From the NCBI GenBank assembly GCA_035570055.1, contig DATMLM010000089.1, forward strand, positions 109,758-173,757: a stretch of 64,000 bases of DNA, given 5' to 3'. Position numbers and translations under genes: made by a program. Below the pieces are notes generated by a model. It was not told where the DNA came from, ran no database searches, and saw only the letters and a list, made by a program, of their open reading frames with translations. This document shows, piece after piece, positions 1 through 8,114 of the stretch; the stretch's first letter is position 1; each line of letters begins with the position of its first letter. This DNA is from DASRDS01 sp035570055 (GTDB lineage: Bacteria; Gemmatimonadota; Gemmatimonadetes; Gemmatimonadales; Gemmatimonadaceae).

Positions 1-810
1 TACAACAAGAAGGTGAGCGACCTCGTGCTCTTCACGGCGCCGCCGGCTTCGTCGGGATTCGGCCAGATCGTGCTGAACGGTGGCGAGTTCACCAATCAGG
101 GCATCGAGCTCTCGCTGCAAGCGTCGCCGTTCTCTGACCCGAAGGGAGTCACCTGGATCTCGAACGCGACGTTCTACCGCAACTACAGCCGTGTCGACCA
201 GCTGCCGTTCGGCCCATTCCCCACCACGTACCAGTTCGGCGGGTTTTTCGGAACGAACATCATCCAAGAGGGCCGCTCGGTATCGCAGTTCGTGAACACG
301 GCGGTGCTGGGACCGGATGGTCAGGCGGTGCAAGTGGGCGATGCCTCACCGTCGGACGTCATCAGCTTCTCACAGCAAATCTCCTACAAAGGGTTGCACC
401 TGTCCGGCGTGCTCGACTGGTACGTCGGCGGCCAGGTGTCCAACCTCACCAACGCGTACTTCGACTTGAACGGCCTCTACCTGCTCGCCGATTCCGCCGC
501 CTCGGCCAGACGCTTCAACTCGGCGGTCAACGGCGGCACGCCCTATGTAGAGTCCGCGCGTTTCGTCAAACTCCGCGAAGTCCGGTTGAGCTACGATCTG
601 CCCGCCGATTGGGTGCGCGCGATCGGGTTTGGACGACTGCGCAGCGTGCGCCTCGACGTCTCGGCGCGCAATCTGTTCTCGAGCTTCCCCTACACGGGGC
701 TCGATCCGGAAGTGTCGACCTTCGGCAATCTCCCGGTTGGTCGCGGCCAGGACGTCACGCCATATCCACCCGCCAAGAGCGTGTTCTTTGGCGTCAATCT
801 GGGGTTCTGA
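1..810 (+). CDS. SusC/RagA-type TonB-dependent outer-membrane receptor, C-terminal part
   Basis: The reading frame is open from base 1, so this is the last 269 codons of a gene that begins upstream. It starts in YNKKVSDLV, like the NKKTTDL segment near the end of SusC barrels. It continues with alternating barrel-strand sequence (NGGEFTNQGIEL, SARFVKLREVRLSYDLP) and ends in the aromatic beta-signal GVNLGF. SusC proteins are 22-stranded TonB-dependent channels that import oligosaccharides or peptides captured by a SusD lipoprotein. The SusD gene follows 2 nt after the stop, which supports the pairing. The substrate cannot be read from this fragment. Plug and N-terminal domains lie outside the window. 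Confidence 0.9.
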   Translation, partial: YNKKVSDLVLFTAPPASSGFGQIVLNGGEFTNQGIELSLQASPFSDPKGVTWISNATFYRNYSRVDQLPFGPFPTTYQFGGFFGTNIIQEGRSVSQFVNTAVLGPDGQAVQVGDASPSDVISFSQQISYKGLHLSGVLDWYVGGQVSNLTNAYFDLNGLYLLADSAASARRFNSAVNGGTPYVESARFVKLREVRLSYDLPADWVRAIGFGRLRSVRLDVSARNLFSSFPYTGLDPEVSTFGNLPVGRGQDVTPYPPAKSVFFGVNLGF

Positions 811-812
811 CC

Positions 813-2294
813 ATGAGAAAATACTTGCTGACGATCATGGCCGGCCTGGTCCTCGGGGTCGGCGCGTGCAACACGGATCCCGTGTCGAACCTCAACCAGG
901 TGTCCCCGGGGACGTCGCACTCCGGCTTCGAGCAGCGTTTCATGGGCGTACTCTGGACCGAGCGTTTCGATTTCGGGACGCGGGTCACGATGCTCGACGC
1001 CTTCGCCCGCGATGCGGGCAATTTCACCACGACCGACAATCGCTTCATTACCGAGTGGCTCGGAAACGGCACGGCGATCGAGAACAGCACGTTCTACGGC
1101 ACGTCCAATTGGACGAACCAGTTCACGGGTATCCGCCAAGCACAGGGCATCCTGCGCGACCTGCCGAGCGCCGTCCCGACCTATTCGGCCGGCGACATGG
1201 CGAAATGGAAAGGCGTGATCTACACGATCGAGGCGCTCTCCTATATGTATGCGCTGGCGACCAAGGATACGCTCGGACTCCCCGTGCAGGGGCCGCTCAC
1301 ATCCAACCCGGAAGCGCCGCAGCCCATCCTCTGCGCGCGGAATGCGTGGCAGTTCATCGTCGCGCTGCTGGACTCGGGACTGACGCAACTCGACATCGAT
1401 CAGACGCCGGGACTGCCGGTCACGTTGCCGCCCGGGTTCAGCCGCGTGAGCATGCAAGCGAGCCCCAGCTCGAGCCTGGGCTCGTTCGCGGCGCTCAATC
1501 GTGCGCTCGCGGCGCGGGCCAACCTCGAATTGGCGTACGCGATCGCCCGCTCGCCCGGCGGCGTCCCACCGACACCGTCGTCGCCGGGATCACCAGACGC
1601 GGCGGCGCTGGCGCGCGCTGACAGTGCGCTCCACGCAACGGCCCTCTACGATCCGGCGAGCCTTGCGCCACCCGCCGCGGGTGGATTCAACGACGTGCTG
1701 GCGGTGTTCCACGATTTTTCAGGGGCATCCGGCGATCTGCCCAATCCGGTCCAGGCGCAGTTGCCCACGTACTACATCCTCAAGGAGGCGATCGCCGACA
1801 TCGACCCGGCAGACAACCGGCTGGCGAAGACCCGGCCCAATGGCACCGCGGGTACCTCGTTTGGCCCGCTGGCCGCGTCGGACCTCACCTACGCCATGTA
1901 TCCATCGCCGGGAAGCGCGATGCCGATCATTCGCAACGAAGAGCTCAACGTGTTCGCGGCGCAAATTCGGCTGGGACTCAACGACATTCCAGGCGCCGTG
2001 GCGGCGATCAACGCGGTCCGCACGCAAGTCGGCGGTCTGCCGCCAGTCAGCGCCGCCGGACAGACGTACGTCTCGGTGCGCAATCAGATCCTCAAGGAGT
2101 TGCGCGCCTCGACGATGGGCGAGCCCAACGGCGATCACGTTGCCGCGATTCGGGACTACGGACTGCCCGCCGTCGCGGATACGACGTGGAATAACCAGCC
2201 CACCGGCGACACCCACGCGACGGTCCAGCCGTTCCCAATTCCCGATGTCACCGCTCGGAATGGCAATACCGCCTATACCTGCCCAACTACATAA
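813..2294 (+). CDS. SusD/RagB family substrate-binding lipoprotein
   Basis: A 493-residue lipoprotein. The N-terminus MRKYLLTIMAGLVLGVGAC is a signal peptide ending in a lipobox, so Cys19 should be lipidated. SusD features include the early SNLNQVSPGTS segment, a helical TPR-like body, and near the C-terminus ELNVFAAQIRLGLND followed by AAINAVRTQVG and ILKELRAS, typical of SusD/RagB. Length fits the family. An ORF extends upstream to 609 inside the receptor gene, but only the ATG at 813 gives the lipoprotein signal. It should sit on the outer leaflet as the lid of the receptor encoded just upstream. No sigma/anti-sigma pair is visible in the window for this locus. Confidence 0.9.
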   Translation: MRKYLLTIMAGLVLGVGACNTDPVSNLNQVSPGTSHSGFEQRFMGVLWTERFDFGTRVTMLDAFARDAGNFTTTDNRFITEWLGNGTAIENSTFYGTSNWTNQFTGIRQAQGILRDLPSAVPTYSAGDMAKWKGVIYTIEALSYMYALATKDTLGLPVQGPLTSNPEAPQPILCARNAWQFIVALLDSGLTQLDIDQTPGLPVTLPPGFSRVSMQASPSSSLGSFAALNRALAARANLELAYAIARSPGGVPPTPSSPGSPDAAALARADSALHATALYDPASLAPPAAGGFNDVLAVFHDFSGASGDLPNPVQAQLPTYYILKEAIADIDPADNRLAKTRPNGTAGTSFGPLAASDLTYAMYPSPGSAMPIIRNEELNVFAAQIRLGLNDIPGAVAAINAVRTQVGGLPPVSAAGQTYVSVRNQILKELRASTMGEPNGDHVAAIRDYGLPAVADTTWNNQPTGDTHATVQPFPIPDVTARNGNTAYTCPTT

Positions 2295-2823
2295 CGGCCC
2301 CAAGCGCGATCATTGCGGCCACCGTGGCGAGCTTCTCGTCTTCACGCCACGGTGGCCCCTGGGGCCTCCGTAGAGTCCCCACGCGACCTTTCAGGTCCCG
2401 CTCCTGCACCGCGACCACCGTGAAGCCACACTCGGCGGCTGCGTCGGCGATAGCCGTGCGAAAGAGCAGCCCCTCGGCCGCGTGCAGCAACGGATGCGAC
2501 GCCAGTATTTTCGCCAGCGGCGGTCGCTTCTGAGTCGGGTCGTGCCCGACCCCACAAGCAATCACGTCGTACGTAGCAAGCGCCTCGCGGATCGCCGTGC
2601 CAGCGAGCTTTCGCGCACGCGAGGCGGCGTGCTCAATAGCCTGTTCGGCGTCCGGAAGATCGAGCCCGCGTGCCGCGTGATAGGGCTGAACGGTACGAGG
2701 AGGCCCCGAGCCGGCCAGGTTGATGTGGCGCCGTTCGATAACGCCTGTGGCCGACACGACGACCATGGCCGCCCATCCAGACCGCGCCCGGAATCCCAGC
2801 GCTACGGGTTCGCCACGTCCCAT
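2287..2823 (-). CDS. Conserved hypothetical protein, 178 aa
   Basis: A soluble protein with no signal peptide or membrane segment. Its layout (ALGFRARSGWAAMVVV near the N-terminus, VQPYHA, LLHAAEGLLFR, PPWREDEK near the C-terminus) resembles a family of hypothetical proteins I recall from Acidobacteria and Actinobacteria, for which I know no function. The N-terminal strand pattern could be an actin-like or RNase H-like fold, but this is a guess. It converges on the SusD gene with an 8-bp overlap of stop regions. The ATG at 2823 is preceded by AT-rich sequence and no ribosome-binding site. Confidence 0.7.
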   Translation of the reverse strand: MGRGEPVALGFRARSGWAAMVVVSATGVIERRHINLAGSGPPRTVQPYHAARGLDLPDAEQAIEHAASRARKLAGTAIREALATYDVIACGVGHDPTQKRPPLAKILASHPLLHAAEGLLFRTAIADAAAECGFTVVAVQERDLKGRVGTLRRPQGPPWREDEKLATVAAMIALGAVM

Positions 2824-2852
2824 GATTATTGTTAAATAGAGGCCCTCGAGCC

Positions 2853-3770
2853 ATGCCCGCCAGCTTCAACGCCCCCATCTTGGCCGAAAGCGCCCCGGCC
2901 GGTCTCCGAGCGAACTTCGTGTCGGTGGCTCTCCTGTTGGGTTTCGCGGGCCTCGGCGCCTGGACCCTGCTGACGCTGAACAGCGTCGCCGGCGCGATCG
3001 TGGGCGGGGCGCTGGCTATCCTGACCGGCATGATGCCCCAGGTCGCCCGCCAATGGGAGCGCGTCGTCGTGCTCCGCCTCGGCCGCTATCAGGGCCTCCG
3101 CGGCCCGGGCCTCTTCTGGCTGATCCCGTTCGTCGATACGATCTCGACCTGGGTCGACCAGCGGGTGATCACGACGGCGTTCGCGGCCGAGGAGACGCTG
3201 ACGTCGGACACGGTGCCGGTGAACGTGGATGCCGTGCTCTTCTGGATGGTCCATGATCCAGAGAAGGCGGCGCTCGAAGTGCAGCACTATCCGCAGGCGG
3301 TCTCGTGGGCCGCGCAGACGGGGCTGCGCGACATTATCGGCCGTACGTCTCTGAGCGAGCTGCTCCGCGGCCGCGAGCGCATCGAGGCCGAGCTGCAGGA
3401 GCTGATCGATCAGCGGAGCATGCCCTGGGGCATCACCGTCCAAGCGGTCGAGATGCGCGACATCGTGATCCCCACGACGCTCCAAGACGCGATGTCGCGC
3501 GAAGCCCAAGCCGCTCGCGAAAAACGCGCCCGCATCATCCTCGGCGAAGCCGAAGTCGAGATCGCCGCATTGTTCGACGAGGCGTCGAAAGCCTACGCCA
3601 ACAACCCGACGGCGCTGCATCTCCGCGCGATGAACATTCTGTACGAAGGGCTCAAGGAAAAAGGCGCGCTGATGCTCATCCCGTCGACGGCCGTCGAGTC
3701 GATGGGCCTGGGCGGTCTCTTGGGCGCGGCGTCCCTCGGACAGCAGCAGCAGCGGGGAGAGAAGCCATAA
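2853..3770 (+). CDS. SPFH/band-7 (slipin-like) membrane protein
   Basis: About 305 residues starting at the ATG at 2853; a TTG at 2829 is less likely. Two hydrophobic segments (about residues 22-41 and 44-60) anchor the N-terminus. The band-7 domain follows, with RVVVLRLGRYQGLRGPG, then WVDQRVITT and TVPVNVDAVLFW, then the helical VQAVEMRDIVIP and SREAQAAREKRARI segment and a glycine/glutamine-rich tail. Slipins oligomerise in membrane microdomains and often have a protease partner (NfeD or STOPP). No NfeD gene is adjacent here. The broken MmcQ gene follows immediately. Confidence 0.9.
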   Translation: MPASFNAPILAESAPAGLRANFVSVALLLGFAGLGAWTLLTLNSVAGAIVGGALAILTGMMPQVARQWERVVVLRLGRYQGLRGPGLFWLIPFVDTISTWVDQRVITTAFAAEETLTSDTVPVNVDAVLFWMVHDPEKAALEVQHYPQAVSWAAQTGLRDIIGRTSLSELLRGRERIEAELQELIDQRSMPWGITVQAVEMRDIVIPTTLQDAMSREAQAAREKRARIILGEAEVEIAALFDEASKAYANNPTALHLRAMNILYEGLKEKGALMLIPSTAVESMGLGGLLGAASLGQQQQRGEKP

Positions 3771-3772
3771 GC

Positions 3773-4080
3773 CTGACCTGGCGGGCCGTGTGCCGCATCG
3801 GCCGCGAGTTCGCGGGTGTCGAGGAGTCGACCTCCTACGGGACCCCGGCGCTCAAGGTCCGCGGCAAGCTGCTCGTGCGTCTGCGCGAGGACGGCGAGAC
3901 GCTCGTTTTGATCACGACGTTCGTCGACGCGACTTGCTGTTGCGGGACAAGCCGCGGACGTTCTTTATCGAGGAGCACTACCGGAACTACCCGGCGATCT
4001 TGACGCGACTCACGCGCGTTGGCCCGAATCAGCTCCGCGATATGATCGAGGCCGCCTGGTCGCGGGTGACCAAGCGATGA
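3773..4080 (+). pseudogene. MmcQ/YjbR (DUF419) family gene with an internal frameshift
   Basis: Two halves of one MmcQ/YjbR protein lie in different frames. The first half, up to about 3925, reads TWRAVCRIGREFAGVEES, STSYGTPALKVRGKLLVRL, then TLVLITTFVD. The second half, from about 3928, reads RDLLLRDKPRTFFI then EEHYRNYPAILTRL and ends ELRDMIEAAW-like before TGA at 4080. The join needs one extra base around 3926-3930; one C after GTCGAC would restore VDRDLLL. The family is a small cytoplasmic DNA-binding-like fold of about 110 residues with unclear function. The start is not evident: CTG 3773 or GTG 3788, only a few bases after the slipin stop. Either a real pseudogene or a single-base assembly error. 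Confidence 0.8.
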
Positions 4081-4553
4081 AAGATCGCGTCCATTTGTGC
4101 TGGTGACTCGCGGCAGCCGTGATCGAGCCACCACGTCATGAGCGAGATGAGTGCGCCGGCGAGCGCGAACGCGGTGGCACTGTCTCCGAGCCGCTGCTCG
4201 AAGCTGCGCGCGAAGCATCCGCGCATGATGTCCAGCAGGTCCTGCAACTGCCCGGCCTCGACGAGCGCCGCAATGAACCATTTCATCTGCGCCACGTGAT
4301 CCAATAGCTCTCGCACCGGCGCGAGCCGGGGCGACACGTTGGCGTTCGCGAAGCGCGTGCAGAATTCCTCGGCATCGCTGAAAAAGAGATCGCTCTTGTC
4401 GCGATAGTGCGCGTAGAACGTCGACCGGCTGACGCGAGCCCGGTCGAGCACATCCTGGACGGTGATCTCGTCGAACGGTTTCTCGTGGATCAGCGCGACG
4501 AGCGCACCGCCGAGCGCGTTGCGCGTGCGCGTGCCGCGGCGCTTTTCGAACAT
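4029..4553 (-). CDS. TetR/AcrR family transcriptional regulator
   Basis: About 174 residues from the ATG at 4553; an alternative ATG at 4601 adds 16. The N-terminal helix-turn-helix is clear: ALVALIHEKPFDEITVQDVL then DRARVSRSTFYAHYRDKSDL. The C-terminal ligand domain contains a hydrophobic stretch with GALISLMTWWLDHG. The shorter start is preferred because it leaves a normal intergenic gap before the divergent membrane-protein gene and places a 23-bp inverted repeat exactly over the start. The 3' end overlaps the MmcQ remnant by about 50 bp on the other strand. Likely target: itself and the divergent gene. Confidence 0.88.
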   Translation of the reverse strand: MFEKRRGTRTRNALGGALVALIHEKPFDEITVQDVLDRARVSRSTFYAHYRDKSDLFFSDAEEFCTRFANANVSPRLAPVRELLDHVAQMKWFIAALVEAGQLQDLLDIMRGCFARSFEQRLGDSATAFALAGALISLMTWWLDHGCRESPAQMDAIFHRLVTRDQAASIISRS

Positions 4554-4570
4554 TTCGGGGCTCAATGTTC
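4548..4570. promoter_or_regulatory. Inverted repeat, candidate TetR operator
   Basis: GAACATT, nine bases, AATGTTC: a perfect 7-bp-arm palindrome lying over the preferred start codon of the TetR gene and upstream of the divergent membrane-protein gene. Position and symmetry fit autoregulation by the adjacent TetR protein; binding is inferred. Confidence 0.5.
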
Positions 4571-4617
4571 GATTTCCCTCGTTGACCGTCTTTGCTCGCA
4601 TGGCGACACTCCACGAC

Positions 4618-5220
4618 ATGACACGAGAACGCGCGGGTGGCACGGCGCTCATCGTCAGCGCCGCCAGCTTCATTATAACAATGGCGTTCCATCCCACCGG
4701 CCGGGAGCTCCTGGCGCCAGGTCAGTTCGCCCATGTCATGCCGGTCGGGGTGGCGGTCCATGCCCTGGCGCTCGTATGTCTCCCGATCGCGTTCTTTGGC
4801 GCCATCGTGCTGTCCCAGCGCCTGGACGCCCTGGGGGCGATCGTAACCTACGGATTCGGGCTCGTCGCGATCATGATCGCCGCGGCGTGCAGCGGCTTGG
4901 TGGCGACGGCGGCCGCGAGCCAGATACCGTCGGGTGGTGACATCTGGCGCGTGCTGTTCACATACACGGGTATGCTCAACCAGGCATTCGCGCTCATCTA
5001 CGCGGTCGCGTCGTCGGCAGCGATTGTGCTGTGGTCCGTCGCGCTGCTGCGCCATGCGAAAGCCCTCGGGATCGCCGGCGCGATCCTCGGCCCTCTCATC
5101 GTGATCGTCGTGCTCACGCACACGATCGGCCTCGGTGTCCACGGATTCGGCGCGATCGTGCTGGCCGAGGGCGCGTGGTTTATTGCCTGCGGGATCTGGC
5201 TAATTCGTCTGAAGCGCTAG
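4618..5220 (+). CDS. Integral membrane protein, about six helices, function unknown
   Basis: About 200 residues; in-frame ATG codons at 4600 and 4618. The protein is almost all hydrophobic helices: ALIVSAASFIITMAF, then GVAVHALALVCLPIAFFGA, a Gly/Ala-rich pair around VATAAAS, then MLNQAFALIYAVASSAAIVL, IAGAILGPLIVIVVL and VLAEGAWFIACGIWL. No catalytic motif is visible and I do not recognise a named family. It is divergent from the TetR gene, so it is probably that regulator's target. The 3' end overlaps the ADOP permease gene by 21 bp. Confidence 0.75.
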   Translation: MTRERAGGTALIVSAASFIITMAFHPTGRELLAPGQFAHVMPVGVAVHALALVCLPIAFFGAIVLSQRLDALGAIVTYGFGLVAIMIAAACSGLVATAAASQIPSGGDIWRVLFTYTGMLNQAFALIYAVASSAAIVLWSVALLRHAKALGIAGAILGPLIVIVVLTHTIGLGVHGFGAIVLAEGAWFIACGIWLIRLKR

Positions 5221-7776
5221 CCGCGGATCGACGGAGGTGGCGCGGCGGGCGGGGAAGTAGGCCGCCGCGGCCGCGACCATGAGCATAAAGAGGACGGCGC
5301 CAGCCAGCACACGCGGATCGAGCGGGCTCGTGCCGAAGAGCAGCGACTCGATGACTCGCGAGAGCGCGAGTGCGCCGCAGAGGCCGAAGGCGATGCCGAG
5401 CGAGGTGACGGCCACGCCATGGCGGAGCACCATCCCGCGAATGGATCCGCGATCGGCGCCGAGCGCGATGCGGATGCCGATCTCTTTGCGTCGGAGGGTG
5501 ACGACGTAGGAGAGGATGCCGAAGAGGCCGACGGCGGCGAGCGCCAAGGCGACGGCGGCGAACGTCAGCAGGATGCGCATGGTGAACACGCGCTGCGCTG
5601 TTCCGCGACCGATGGCGTCCTCGAGCGCCATCGGTTGATCGACGACGAGTCGCGGATCGAGAGAGGCGAGTATGCGGCGGGCCTGCGGGAGGAAGTCGAG
5701 CGCCCGCCCATCGGTGAGCACGAGCTGCGTCAGCGCCCAGTTCCGGTCGCCCGCGAATTGGCGGTGTGGATGGTAGACGTAGGTATCGACCCGCCCCGTG
5801 GCATCCACAGAGACATCGCCAACGACGCCAATGACGACGAGCATGGGCCCGCCGGTCGACAGGTGCTGTCCCAGCGGGTCGACGCCTGGGAAGAACTGTT
5901 GGGCGGCGCTCTGGCTGATCACGACATGACGGAGACTGGTCGAGTCGGTGAGTGGCTGTTCGCGATCGTCGAATACGCGGCCGGCAATGACGGGGATGCG
6001 CGCCGCGGCGAAGTAATTGCCGGAGACCACGCGATTCTGCGCCAGGAAATGGAAGTCGGTATCGGCGCCCGCCATCGGGCCGCTCGCGACGCGCACGCCC
6101 CACTGGTTGAATGCGCCCGTGGCCGGCAGCTTGGAGATTCCGCCGGCGGCCCGCACACCAGGCGTCTCTTGGAATCGCCGCGCCAGGGTTTCATAGAATC
6201 TGGCGCGCGCGGTCGAATCATACAGCGCGGCGGGCAGCTCGATGCGGAACGTGAGGACGTGGTCGCCGCGCACGCCGAGTGGCGTGTCGCGGAGCCGAGC
6301 CAGACTCGCGAGGAGAAGGCCGGCGCCGACGAGTAACACGAACGCCAGCGCCACTTGCACGACCACCAGCCCAGCCCGCAGTCGCCCCTGTTGCGTCGTC
6401 GCGGTTGCCCGCGCGTGGGTTTCGTTGCCGATCCGCGCCGCGCGCAGCGCGGGCGCCAGCCCAAACACGATCGCGCTCAGCGATGAGACGCCCAGGCAAA
6501 ACAGGAGCATGCGCGGGTCGAGCGACAGGTGCTCGAGCCGCGGGATGGACTGGGAGCCCAAGCTGACCAGCCCGCGCATGACGAGCCACGCCACGCCGAG
6601 GCCCAGTACGCCGCCCGCAAGGGCGAGCGCCAGGCTCTCAGTCAAGAGTTGTCGCACGATGCGCCCACGCCGGGCGCCGAGCGCGGTGCGCAATGCCAAC
6701 TCGGGCGTACGCTCTGATGCCCGCACGAGGAGCAAGTTCGCGACGTTGACGCACACGAGCAGCAACACCAGTCCCACGGCGCCGAACACGAGCTCGAGCG
6801 CCGACCCGGCGGACCCAACGACATCGGCCTTGAGCGGTTCGATGAGCGCTTTGACTCTCATCACCCGCGGATCCTGTATGCCGAACGACCGGTTCAACCC
6901 GTCGATCTCCGCTTGCGCTCGCGCCAGCGACGTCCCCGGCGTGAGCCGCGCGATCATACTCATCCAGTGATTGTTGGGGTTGTCGGGTTGTGAGATGTCC
7001 ATCGGCACCCACGCATCGACATCGCCCACGACCGGGTCTCGAAGGCCCTCAGGCGCGACGCCAGTCACCGTATAGGGGACGCCATCCAACGTGAGCACGC
7101 GGCCGAGGACTTTGGGATCGCCGTTCAACCGGCGTTGCCAGAAGCGGTGGCTCAAGACGACGAGATGCGCCCCGTTCTCCTCGCTGACCGCGAACGGTCG
7201 TCCGAGCGGCGGTGCCGCTCGCAGCGTCGCGAAGTACTGCGCGGTAATGGGCAGCGTCCGAATTCGCTCGGCTCCAGTGCCCAGGTCAATGTCCGCGCCG
7301 GTGACGTCGTAATTCATAAAGGCGGCCGCGGACCGGAACGACGTCATATGATCGCGATAGCCCTTGAAGTGGAACGTGCTCAAAAACGCTCGCTCGCCGG
7401 GCTTGTAGTACGAGTAGACGCGGACGAGCTGCTCGGGCTCGGCGTACGGCAACGGCTTGAGCAGCACGGCGTCGACGACGCTGAATACGGCCGTCGTGCC
7501 GCCGATGCCTATGGCGAGTGTCGCGATGGCGAGCAACGCAAACCGTGGTCGCTTAACGATGGTCCGCACGGACCAACTGAGATCCGCGATTGTCTCTTCG
7601 AGCCATCGCGTCCCACGGGCATCGCGGACGTCCTCTTTATAGCGCTCGATATGCCCGAACGCCGCGCGCCCCGCCATCTCCATATGAAATCGCATCTCCT
7701 CGGCCATCTCGCGCTCTTCTTGGCCGCGAAACACGAGCGCGTGGAGGCGCTCGCGGAGGTCAGACCAGAGGCTCAC
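5200..7776 (-). CDS. ADOP-type ABC transporter permease (MacB/FtsX family)
   Basis: 858 residues from a GTG at 7776 whose first four bases, GTGA, overlap the stop of the PadR gene. The N-terminus has the short helical ADOP region (LWSDLRERLHALVF, EEMRFHME) and IADLSWSVRTIVKRPRFALL leading into the first helix. A MacB-like periplasmic core follows, then FtsX domains with LLLVCVNVANLLLVRASERT and LALRTALGARRGRIVRQLL, a second core, and a final FtsX with SYVVTLRRKEIGIRIALGA. It ends VDPRLAL. Such permeases act with a LolD/MacB-type ATPase in export or mechanotransmission; no ATPase is encoded nearby. The PadR partner suggests induction by an unknown small molecule. Confidence 0.92.
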   Translation of the reverse strand: MSLWSDLRERLHALVFRGQEEREMAEEMRFHMEMAGRAAFGHIERYKEDVRDARGTRWLEETIADLSWSVRTIVKRPRFALLAIATLAIGIGGTTAVFSVVDAVLLKPLPYAEPEQLVRVYSYYKPGERAFLSTFHFKGYRDHMTSFRSAAAFMNYDVTGADIDLGTGAERIRTLPITAQYFATLRAAPPLGRPFAVSEENGAHLVVLSHRFWQRRLNGDPKVLGRVLTLDGVPYTVTGVAPEGLRDPVVGDVDAWVPMDISQPDNPNNHWMSMIARLTPGTSLARAQAEIDGLNRSFGIQDPRVMRVKALIEPLKADVVGSAGSALELVFGAVGLVLLLVCVNVANLLLVRASERTPELALRTALGARRGRIVRQLLTESLALALAGGVLGLGVAWLVMRGLVSLGSQSIPRLEHLSLDPRMLLFCLGVSSLSAIVFGLAPALRAARIGNETHARATATTQQGRLRAGLVVVQVALAFVLLVGAGLLLASLARLRDTPLGVRGDHVLTFRIELPAALYDSTARARFYETLARRFQETPGVRAAGGISKLPATGAFNQWGVRVASGPMAGADTDFHFLAQNRVVSGNYFAAARIPVIAGRVFDDREQPLTDSTSLRHVVISQSAAQQFFPGVDPLGQHLSTGGPMLVVIGVVGDVSVDATGRVDTYVYHPHRQFAGDRNWALTQLVLTDGRALDFLPQARRILASLDPRLVVDQPMALEDAIGRGTAQRVFTMRILLTFAAVALALAAVGLFGILSYVVTLRRKEIGIRIALGADRGSIRGMVLRHGVAVTSLGIAFGLCGALALSRVIESLLFGTSPLDPRVLAGAVLFMLMVAAAAAYFPARRATSVDPRLALQTN

Positions 7777-8081
7777 GCGAGCACCCAGTTCACGGCCGTC
7801 GACGCGCGCTCCCATTCGGCGCGCTCGGCTTCCAGCTGCAGGAGACCGGCGGGCGTGATCTCATAGTATCGCGCCCGCCGGTTGTTCTCACTCGCCCGCC
7901 ATTCTGACCTGATCCAGCCCCGCCGCTTCATGCGGACGAGCGCGGGGTACAGCGAGCCTTGCTGCACCAGGAACACCCCGCGCGACATCTGCTGCACGCG
8001 CTGCGCAACGCCCCACCCGTGCATGGGCGCTTCCTGCAGCGTGCGCAGGACGAGCATCTCGAGTGTGCCTTGGAGGATCAT
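7773..8081 (-). CDS. PadR family transcriptional repressor
   Basis: 102 residues. The winged-helix PadR domain fills the protein: GTLEMLVLRTLQEAPMHGWG, then FLVQQGSLYPALVRMKRRGW, then RARYYEITPAGLLQLEAE. It is the standard short PadR partner of ADOP permeases, translated first and coupled by GTGA to the permease. The ATG at 8081 has AGGAG five bases upstream, and that Shine-Dalgarno is part of one arm of the operator palindrome, so repressor binding would cover the leader. Confidence 0.95.
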   Translation of the reverse strand: MILQGTLEMLVLRTLQEAPMHGWGVAQRVQQMSRGVFLVQQGSLYPALVRMKRRGWIRSEWRASENNRRARYYEITPAGLLQLEAERAEWERASTAVNWVLA

Positions 8082-8084
8082 GCT

Positions 8085-8103
8085 CCTGTAGATTGTCTAC
8101 AGG
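8085..8103. promoter_or_regulatory. 19-bp perfect inverted repeat, PadR operator
   Basis: CCTGTAGA TTG TCTACAGG: two perfect 8-bp arms around a 3-bp spacer, ending 3 bp before the padR start codon on the minus strand. TGTAGA/TCTACA arms resemble BlaI/PadR-type winged-helix sites. The left arm carries the padR Shine-Dalgarno. Autorepression of the padR-permease operon is inferred. Confidence 0.75.
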
Positions 8104-8114
8104 TAAGCGAAGTG

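Noticed and set aside
609..812. N-terminal extension of the SusD gene into the receptor gene
   Set aside because: Only the ATG at 813 yields a signal peptide and lipobox; upstream codons are in the shadow of the receptor frame.
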